A DNA stretch of 64,000 bases from Haematobia irritans (taxonomy: Eukaryota; Arthropoda; Insecta; Diptera; Muscidae), in the NCBI RefSeq assembly GCF_050003625.1, contig NC_134397.1, forward strand, positions 71,713,551 to 71,777,550, given 5' to 3'. Of this stretch, positions 56,650-64,000 are shown piece by piece. The translations under genes and the position numbers were made by a program. The notes under the pieces are model-generated. The model saw nothing but the letters and a program-made list of their open reading frames with translations. It made no database searches and was not told the origin of the DNA. Position 1 is the stretch's first letter, and each line of letters starts with the position of its first letter.

Positions 56650-57690
56650 TGCCGATTCCAATATAATTTCCTTCGCATTAAAAATATTGATATTAGGTGT
56701 GTGTCTGAATAGGAAGCAATGTGTTAAGATTGGAGAGTGTAAAAGCAATTACAAGTTTGTGAAGTGTGGTGTGACACAGGGCAGCGTGCTTGGCTCTCTC
56801 CTTTTTAAGATTTATATAAATGATCTGCCAAACTTAAATCTCAATGGAAAAGTATTTATGTATGCAGAAGATATTTGTATATTGTATAATTATAAATATC
56901 AATTAGCATTGAAAGCAGTGATTGAATATGACGCGTCCATATTATGTGAATATTTTCAATTGAATAAACTTATTTTAAATGCTGATAAAACGCAGTTTAT
57001 ACGATTTCGTCCTTGTGAGCTAAAGGGAGATATTGAAATGTCCATTCACGTCGATGGTAACCTCATTTTGGAACAGCAAGCAGTAAAATACCTGGGAGTT
57101 TATTTGTCATACAACCTTTCTTGGGCAAGCATATTGAGATGATAAAATCTAAAGTATCCAAGGCAACAGATCTTGCGAAAATTCAAAAGCAAACTATCAA
57201 CGGATACTATATTACGCTTTGATCCACTGTCATTTTGTCTACGCCACTACTATTTATGGCTATAAAAAGTGTAATGCTATTAAATCCTTACAGTCAGCAC
57301 AAAATCAAGCTTTATAATGTGTGTACAATTTACCGAAGGATTACTCTACAGCACTGCTCTTTAAAAACTATGCAAAAACTGTGCTCCCCATTAGAGGAAT
57401 ATACAAACAGCACATTTTAGTTGCTATGTTTAAAAATTTGAGAGTCAATAACCCATACTTGAATTTCAAATGTAATAATGATGTCTCCCATATGCGTACT
57501 AGACAATATGGTAACTTGATATCAGCCCGATGTAGAACTAAACTCACAAAACAGAGAATCGAATATGCTGGACCTCATGAATTTAATGAACTACCACAGA
57601 CTCTTAGAGATACTGCTATAATTTCTGTTTTTAAAACCCGATTGAAAATTTATCTCTTTAGGCCGGTACTCTGTTCGGTTTTCGCGTTGA
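56650..57690 (+). pseudogene. LINE relic: reverse transcriptase palm and C-terminal region
   Basis: The open frame 56687-57142 carries GVTQGSVLGSLLFKIYINDL (RT block with the PQGSxLGP-type motif), MYAEDICIL in place of the FADD/YADD catalytic box, and VKYLGVYLSYNLSW. After a stop and frame changes, 57321-57704 gives LPIRGIYKQHILVAMFKNLR and YAGPHEFNELPQTLRDTAII, the C-terminal region typical of CR1- or Jockey-like LINEs. The altered catalytic box, the interruptions and the missing endonuclease make it inactive. Confidence 0.85.
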
Positions 57691-57695
57691 AACTC

Positions 57696-59243
57696 CCCGT
57701 GTAAAAATTGGGGGATCTGATTTGATATGGTTAGATCTGAGCCAAGATATGGTCAGATCTGAGCAGATCCGAAAAATGGTTATATCTGGTCAGATCTAAA
57801 TACTATGAAATTGGATCTGATCAGATCTCAAAAATGAGACACATCTAATCAGATCTAATTTGATATAATTGTATATTATTTGATACAATTGTATCTTTCG
57901 AGATCTTTCAACACATAAAAGCCCATAATTTGTATATAAAATGAGATCAATTGTTTTATTTAATAATACAGACAAAAAGTATGTGCATAATAAATATGTT
58001 TAATTTAAATTGATCCATCAAAGCTATTTAAGAGTATTGACAGTTGAGTTAGAGTGTTGTCCAAGGGTTTTTTCGTTTGTTTCTTCTGCTTTGGACTTAG
58101 ACACGCGACTAAAGTATTACAGCGTTAAGGCAATCTGCAACAAAATTAAGTAAAAAAACAATTATTAAACAAATATAGGAGTAAACAAATATGGGAATAT
58201 ATTGAACTATGTAAGCAAGTATTAGTATTGTTTTGGATCATTCTTCTTTAAGTTGCAATAAAAATTGCCATATAATATTATGTTGCTTTTAATACTCACA
58301 TTTAAAGTGTATTCGGGATTAGGTTAGGTATAGCGATAGGCTGTTATTTTAGGCTCATACATACTATTCAGACCATCATGACATCACAGTGATCAACATC
58401 TCACTTATCACTGACTGCTGCTCGATTCAATAATTAGCTCAATAACATGGGACCTCCTTGCTATAATCGAGTCCTATCGGCATTTCACGTTGCGCTGAAA
58501 CAACTTAGAGAATCTTTGAAGCAGAAATGCCACCAACATTACTGCGAGGAGTTAATCCACCGCCGAAATAATTTTTGGTGTTGGTCGGAACTGGGATTGA
58601 ACCCGTGACCTTTTGAATGCAAGGCTGGCATGTTAACCACTACACCACTGAGGTTACCTTTTTTTTCCAAATCTAGAAAATAGTAAAACAATATGAAAAT
58701 GACTACTAAGGAAATAACAAATACAATCTACTTACCTACATAATCTCCGCAATAAAGGAAACGATATACACTTTATCAAAGGAACACATTTAAAACAATT
58801 ATATTAAATTTCTTAATTTTCTCAGCTAGTCTGGCGTTAAATTTGTTTAGAAGTGATGCCCCTGACGGCGTTGACATTTGACATAATGACATTGAGGTTT
58901 AGACGTGTATTTCAAAAATCTTTTTAACTTGTTCATGATTTTTTTATTATATTTTTGACCGTATTTAACCCCATATATAGTCAGATATGATGTTATATCT
59001 ACCATATCTTATTAGATATAGTGCTATATATGGTCCTATCCAAGCATATATTATTAGATATGCCAGATATAATTAAATATTATACTATATATGATGAGAT
59101 CTGCAATTATATCTAACCAGATCTAGCACCATATATAGCATATCTGTGCATATCTAATTATGTCTGAACCAATATCTGAACAGATCCAATTAGATCCAAT
59201 TTGATATTATTAGATAGATTGGATCCTCCAATTTTTACACGGG
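57696..59243. mobile_element. 1548-bp element with CCCGTGTAAAAATTGG ends and GATC-rich flanks
   Basis: It starts CCCGTGTAAAAATTGGGGGA and ends TCCAATTTTTACACGGG. The first and last ~200 bp are made of AGATCTGA, GATCAGATCT and TTAGATATA words in many copies. The host sequence appears to rejoin as GAAACTCCATACAAAA, with at most a 2-3-bp duplication. A SINE (58319-58658) is inserted in it. Confidence 0.8.
58319..58658 (-). mobile_element. tRNA-derived SINE, copy 5
   Basis: On the minus strand: GGTAACCTCAGTGGTGTAGT head, B box GGGTTCAATCCC, the shared body and the tail ACCTAACCTAA. Full length but more diverged than the copies at 33280 and 52974. Nested in the element 57696-59243. Confidence 0.85.
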
Positions 59244-59446
59244 TCCATACAAAATTAAAAAATGCGAAAAACTAGCGAAATTTTTCCATTTGTGGTACTT
59301 TGTTTTTTCGAGTTGAAAAACTGACGTTTATAGCATGGCGCCATTTGCAATGTGAATTAAGAAATAATTTATTTATTAAAACTATTTGTGTGGGTTTATA
59401 ACACAAACACGGATTATATTTTTGTTCCGAAACTATACAAAGGATC

Positions 59447-59575
59447 AAAGGAGTAGCAGATCAATTGCCCAAGGAAAATAAAATGTTTATTTTGTAATAA
59501 CAAGCAACAACCACCAACATAATTCAATATCGCTCCCTGTAAAATAGCGCTCCAAGTTACCTAAATAAACACCGC
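59447..59575 (-). repeat. Relic related to the 975-bp dimer unit
   Basis: This stretch is the reverse complement of about 550-690 in the first dimer unit: GCAACAACCACCAAC, AATATCGCTCCCTGT and TAGCGCTCCAAG are shared. The rest of the unit is not present, so either it is a fragment or this segment is itself a separate repeat captured by the dimer. Confidence 0.75.
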
Positions 59576-60289
59576 TTTCTATGTGTGAAATAATGGTTTC
59601 TATAAAAGTTTTTCGCAAGAATGAACATAGTACCGGCCTTTTGAGAGAATTGAAACGTTACTTAAAAAATCATATATGCCCATGTTCCCAAATCCACTTC
59701 CAGGTGAATGTGAATCAATTCCACGATTTTCGTGTCCTACAATCCACTTTCACCGGAATTTTCGTGAAATCAATTCACTTGCAAAAGTCTTGGTGAAAGT
59801 TGAATTATGTCCAAGATGGATGTATTTCCAGTTAAAAAAAGTACTCGCGTAAAAAATTTGAAATGTTTTGTATTAAATACATGAGTTTTATAAAACTGCG
59901 TCATTTTTAATTAAAAAAATAATAAATTATAATAAGTCTATTGATACCACTTATATTGATTTCCGGCTTAGTGAATTTTTGGGTGATTTGTGCAACCCAT
60001 CTGGTTACAGAAGAGTTCAAAAAAGAACGTGGAATTAAGAACACCAAATTTTCACGTTCGTGGATTTGACGTGAATAGTGGAAGTGGAATTGAAGTGAAT
60101 ATCGGAATATGGGTCATAATATTGTATCTCTATATTTAAATGAAAACTTTGAGTAATTTCAAAATGTTTATGAATTGTAATTAGAAAATTGCCAACTAGT
60201 CTAAATCCTTTATGGCACAGAGACAAACATTTCTTTGTAAATATTGAATTATTGAATAAAATAAATAAATAAATAAAATAAAAAAAAAA
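59576..60289. other. AT-rich sequence, nothing recognised
   Basis: No gene. TAAATAAATAAATAAAATAA near 60265 is simple repeat. Phrases such as GTGGAATT and CACGTTCGTGGATTT recur near 60030-60100 without clear structure. Confidence 0.4.
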
Positions 60290-60750
60290 TAATGTCACGT
60301 TGTCATAGAAGTGGTTCGAAGCACCTCGATCCTTTTTTCGGGGTTTTTTTTCGATGTAATTGTTTGGGTTTCAATTGACAAATTGTGCGGGATACAACGC
60401 GAACAATTTTTTTACGGTCAAATATTCATGCAATATTGAATGTTTGTTGGACCAACTAAAGCCTAATGTTGTCTCAACCTCACAATAGGTCATATGACGA
60501 TCTTGCAATATCAGTAGGCGCAAAGCATCAATGGTTTTGGACGAACTTCACGAAATTCGTCTTAGAGTGAACTAAGATCTCGGTTGAATACCATTGATTT
60601 GCTTGGTCCATGACTTGAGCTACATAGCCAAAAATTGAATTAAGTTCATCGATGGAATGCTGCTGAGTTAATCCAAGTTTACATTTTTAAAAATAATCGC
60701 ACCAACGTGTTTACGATTTAATTCCATTATTTGGGCGAGTAAAGCTCGTA
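60290..60750 (-). pseudogene. Decayed mariner transposase, N-terminal and middle part
   Basis: On the minus strand one reads, with stops and frame shifts, an eroded linker, then LILQDRHMTYCEVETTLGFS, HSILHEYLTVKKL and DRGASNHFYDNVT. These are diagnostic of mariner transposases of the type common in insects, just before the first catalytic Asp. The catalytic domain itself is absent. It is an old fragment. Confidence 0.75.
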
Positions 60751-61283
60751 TGTCAAAACGTTCTGATAAAACTCATATAAACTCAAAAATTTCAAGCTTT
60801 ACGATAAAGCTTTCAGTTGACAGATTGCACCACTAGAGTCGCCCAATCCCGAAATATAAAAGACAATTCTTGTAGCTGTCCCAGTCATCTGGTACTCGAG
60901 TGGATATTGCATTGTTAAAGGGATGCCTGCCGGATTTCCCCTCACAAATAAACATTACGATCAACGGCGTTCCACTTCATTTCAAGTCTTGGGTCTTTCC
61001 AATACCATTATCATCCCCACTCAATAATGCGCTTTACAGACTATCAATTATTCCGGACGACAGTGCTCAAACATATCCCATATATTGTGCACATTATAAG
61101 TTAAGTCCGAAGGCATAATCGATACTGCTGCATGTTTATGGGATCGATAACACATTTACCGATTATTTAGTCATCGCCGACAAGTCGTATCGATCCGACA
61201 CACTGTAAGATTCTTTACAAACACCGACATTCCGTCCGGAATAAGTGATAATCTGTAAAGCGCATAAGAACTAATAAAAGATA
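60751..61283. other. Unassigned sequence
   Basis: Moderately complex sequence; open frame 60900-61118 has no identifiable domain. No repeat family was recognised. Confidence 0.35.
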
Positions 61284-61448
61284 CAGTGAAAACTCTCAGA
61301 TGTGAACACTCATGGTCGCCTAAACTTTGTCCACATTTAGTAGGTGTCCAGTTATGAGAAGTCAATTTTAACAAACGTGTCACGACAATTGTGTACTTAT
61401 TAGATGTGTCCGGAATTCGAAGTGTCCAAATTTGAGAGGTTCCACTGT
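61284..61448 (+). mobile_element. 165-bp pogo-like MITE, copy 1
   Basis: It starts CAGTGAAAACTCTCAGATGT and ends TTTGAGAGGTTCCACTG, flanked by TA on both sides. GTCCACATTTAGTAGGTGTCC inside is shared, with changes, with the second copy at 62303. TA target and CAGT...ACTG ends fit pogo/Tigger-type elements. Confidence 0.75.
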
Positions 61449-62220
61449 ATATAAGGTATGTGTGAGATATTTTCATTTCAGAAAAATGTGTTTGATGTGC
61501 CACACATTGTGAGCTTCACCATATCCATTACAGCTTACGCGATTATACTTATTCACATCATAATTGTGATGTAACCTAATTATCACTCTGTTCACTTTCT
61601 GAGACTGTCTTTGGTCTTAACGATTTGCCAAGCATGTTACTTGCATTTTTTTTTATTATTGCCAATTGACCCTAATTACATGCAGCAAAATGTGCATTTC
61701 CTCTCAATACAATGTTGTTATCAATTATTGTAGATTGTTCGTAAAGATACGTGTTTTCTTTTGGCATGCAATCAGTACGGTACTCAAATAGTCGGAACTT
61801 CGTTGGATTTCTTCCTCTAAATTTGAGCAAAAATAGATGTATGGCTATTTTATTAATGCAGTTTTGCTGTTGCGTATTGCCGCCGTTAACGCTATCGTCT
61901 TTCTCATTGTCGCTGTTGTCTTTGTGTTCGTAATTCATGCTTGCTTTTGTTTACTTTCATGGCCTCATTCGATTCCCACCATGCCCTCGTCTTGTTCCGA
62001 GCTGACTTGAGTTTGCTTCGCTGTTTATTTATTTATTTGTTTTTGCTGCAATTGTTATTGTTGTATTTAGCCCATTATCATAGCTAAAATTTCTTAATTA
62101 CTTTGTTTACATTTTTGTATGTTTTTTTACTTGAATTCGTGAACACTCCATTTTTTTTAGAACTGCATATGTATGATTAATTATGTCTATGACCGCCTTA
62201 TACTGAGAGGTTCGATAAGG
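61449..62220. other. Spacer, nothing recognised
   Basis: AT-rich with T-rich runs. Open frames on both strands around 61672-61938 overlap each other and have no domain. Confidence 0.4.
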
Positions 62221-62225
62221 TTGTG

Positions 62226-63105
62226 GGGGGGGGTAAACTAACTTTGGCATTCCGTTTGTAACACATCGGTTTCATATTGGTCTCAGACCCCATCAATTAT
62301 TACAGTGAAACCTCTGAAAAGTGGACACCCGCGGTCGTCAAAATTTTGTCCACCTTTCAATGGTGTCCAGGTATGAGAGGTTAATCTTGATGTGACGTTT
62401 GCTATCCCCAGACAACTGTCCATGTTTGGGAGGTGTCCGAGTTTCAGAGTGTCCAAGTTTGAGAGGTTTCACTGTATATACATTCTTAGTCGTGGTGAAA
62501 TTCTGAGTCAAAATAGCTATGTTCGTACGTAGATCAGTTGAAATCACACGAACGAAACAAGCTATCGGCTTGAAATTTGGCACACGTTAGCTGTTACTAA
62601 TGTAAGTCAGATGGTATTACAAACACAGTTGCCACTCGTGCTAAAAATAATCTACCGAAATTTTTCACGAATCTACCAATTTAATAAAAAAATGTCTTAT
62701 TTTGGAGTTTTTAATCAATTTTTTGTGGTTAGTATGAAAAAACAAACGACGCCTGCTATTGGCGACAATTTTTGGGGTGCTTCAATATCCATCTAATTGT
62801 AAATGTGTTGAATTTTAAATGTTTTAACGATTCTAGCTTGTACCAACAAGGGAAAGTTGCTACTACTACAAAAAGGGAGAACTTGGAATTTATTTTAGCA
62901 AAATTTTATTTCTTTAGAAAATTTTGTCAAAGTTCTATTTCTATAGGAAATTTTGTCAAAATTTTATTTCTATAGAAAATTTGGCACATTTGTTTTATTT
63001 CTTCTATATATATAATTTTTTTTTTTATTTCTATATAAAATTTTATCAAAATTTTATTTCTACAGAACATTTTGTCAAAATTGTATTTCTATAGAAAAGG
63101 CAAGA
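62226..63105 (+). mobile_element. 153-bp-repeat family element, fourth copy, diverged
   Basis: The head is recognisable (GGGGGGTAAACTAACTTTGG, CATTCCGTTTGTAACACATC, then TAGTCGTGGTGAAATTCTGA). It is interrupted by a pogo-like MITE at 62303-62474. The 153-bp core is almost absent, and the 29-bp minisatellite is at about 62890-63100. No typical tail. Confidence 0.65.
62303..62474 (+). mobile_element. 172-bp pogo-like MITE, copy 2
   Basis: CAGTGAAACCTCTGAAAAGT at the left and TTTGAGAGGTTTCACTG at the right, flanked by TA (62301-62302, 62475-62476). Internal GTGTCC motifs alternate in both orientations. It interrupts the head of the 153-bp-family element. Confidence 0.85.
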
Positions 63106-63456
63106 TGCCAAGATCGTAAAATTGAAAGAAGTATCTCTGTAAAATTAATATATATGCAAAAATTGTTTCATTTCTCATTTGGACGAAAATAACGATACTT
63201 AACTGTTCACTTTTTAACGATGTTTATCACCCTCTATGCCATGATTGTCATTAGCGATTTTATCGCTAGACACCAAGTTCAATAGCAAATAGTTATATGT
63301 GCATTGTACATCATTTACATTTTTTTCGCTGAAGAGTGCACAGGCCCATTACTGTTTCGTTGTGAATAATAAATATAGATTGTGAGTGAGTTACATGTAT
63401 GTTCTTTTTGTGTATTCAGAAGTAATTTAGTGCAAATTTTTAATCTTTAGTGAAAA

Positions 63457-64000
63457 ATGCCTCGAAGAAGTGAAGAGGAAAAACGCGGAAAAATTATCGG
63501 AATGGACCTAGCTGGCAAAAAAATTGGAGAAATTGCATCGGCGTCAAATCGTCGCCGCAATACGATTAGTAATTTTTTTAAAAAATCCCACAAACTATGA
63601 TTGTGCTAAACGCAGTGGGCGCATTCCAACCATTGACCAAAGGATAAAGCGACATATACGCCAACTTGTTGCCAATACAAATATGAGCTGCAGAAAAATA
63701 AAAGTAGAATTGGATCTGAATGTGACTATACAATGAATACAGCAAATTATCAAGTACGATATAGGACTAAAATACGAAAATAAAATTCCTAAAACGCAGT
63801 TAACACAACACCATAAAAATGCTCATATTTCTTTTGCAGAAAAATACAAGTTTTGGGACTAAGAGTTCGAAACGGTTATATTTAGCGACGAAAAGAAATT
63901 CAATTTGGATGGTCCTGATGGCCATCACAAATATAGGCGACATTCTCGGTATACTCGTCAAACTCGCTGTAAACGCACCCACGGGGGTTGATCTCTTATG
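63457..64000 (+). pseudogene. Tc1-like transposase, broken and cut by the window end
   Basis: The ATG at 63457 gives MPRRSEEEKRGKIIGMDLAG and KIGEIASASNRRRNTISNFF, a Tc1/Tc3-like helix-turn-helix start. A frame shift near 63580 leads into SGRIPTIDQRIKRHIRQLV in another frame, a stop at 63734-63736, and then VIFSDEKKFNLDGPDGHHKY around the first catalytic Asp near 63890. At least two frame shifts and several stops make it inactive. The rest lies beyond the window. Confidence 0.85.

Noticed and set aside
57321..57704. Independent gene encoding a 127-residue protein
   Set aside because: Its sequence is the C-terminal region of a LINE polyprotein and lies in register, after frame shifts, with the RT fragment upstream.

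Overview
The window is nuclear DNA of a higher fly. The evidence is spliced genes with GT-AG introns, tRNA-derived SINEs, a Ty3/gypsy LTR element, many mariner, Tc1, pogo and hAT-type elements, and very AT-rich sequence full of dispersed repeats. The abundant 29-bp minisatellite built on TTTCTATAGAAAATTTTGTC and the TATACCC-ended repeats suggest a calyptrate, probably muscid, fly; this placement is inference. No bacterial-type operon, CRISPR array or functional tRNA gene was seen.

Host genes. Two head-to-tail copies of cytoplasmic tryptophanyl-tRNA synthetase (TrpRS) are the main cellular genes: copy 1 at 28369-36453 and copy 2 at 46047-49424. Each has five exons with the same phases and almost the same exon lengths (127 or 124, 229, 183, 580, 111 nt), so the duplication copied genomic DNA. 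Copy 1 has the class I signatures HLGH and KMSAS. Copy 2 is intact but has KMSST and several changes at well-conserved positions. Their upstream regions share unusual short motifs, and fragments of further upstream and 3' TrpRS-like sequence lie at 21641-21780 and 36742-36783. A further gene probably starts near 51.2 kb: a non-coding exon, a 5' UTR intron, and a first coding exon at 52141-52223 that splices onward.

Repeats, left to right. 1-10.84 kb: a large inverted repeat with arms of about 1.55 kb. The left arm is interrupted by a TA-linked tandem dimer of a 975-bp element and the right arm by a 519-bp TA-flanked MITE. Between the arms lie a dead mariner, a 153-bp/29-bp repeat element and a 5'-truncated LINE with an RNase H domain. 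11.3-17.0 kb: a recent array, 3 x 235 bp followed by 5 x about 999 bp. 18.3-21.6 kb: DNA-transposon and 153-bp-family copies. 22.16-27.23 kb: a young Ty3/gypsy element whose only ORF is Gag joined to integrase, lacking protease, reverse transcriptase and RNase H; its 3' LTR was later hit by a mariner. 27.5-36.5 kb: TrpRS copy 1 with repeat-filled introns. 37.4-45.5 kb: deeply nested transposons, including a foldback with 83-bp GC-rich repeats and a four-layer nest inside a SINE. 46-49.4 kb: TrpRS copy 2. 50-64 kb: hAT-type elements, SINEs, a CR1/Jockey-like RT relic, mariner and Tc1 relics, and pogo-like MITEs.

Exon boundaries and target-site duplications were read by eye. Family names rest on recognised motifs, not on database searches.
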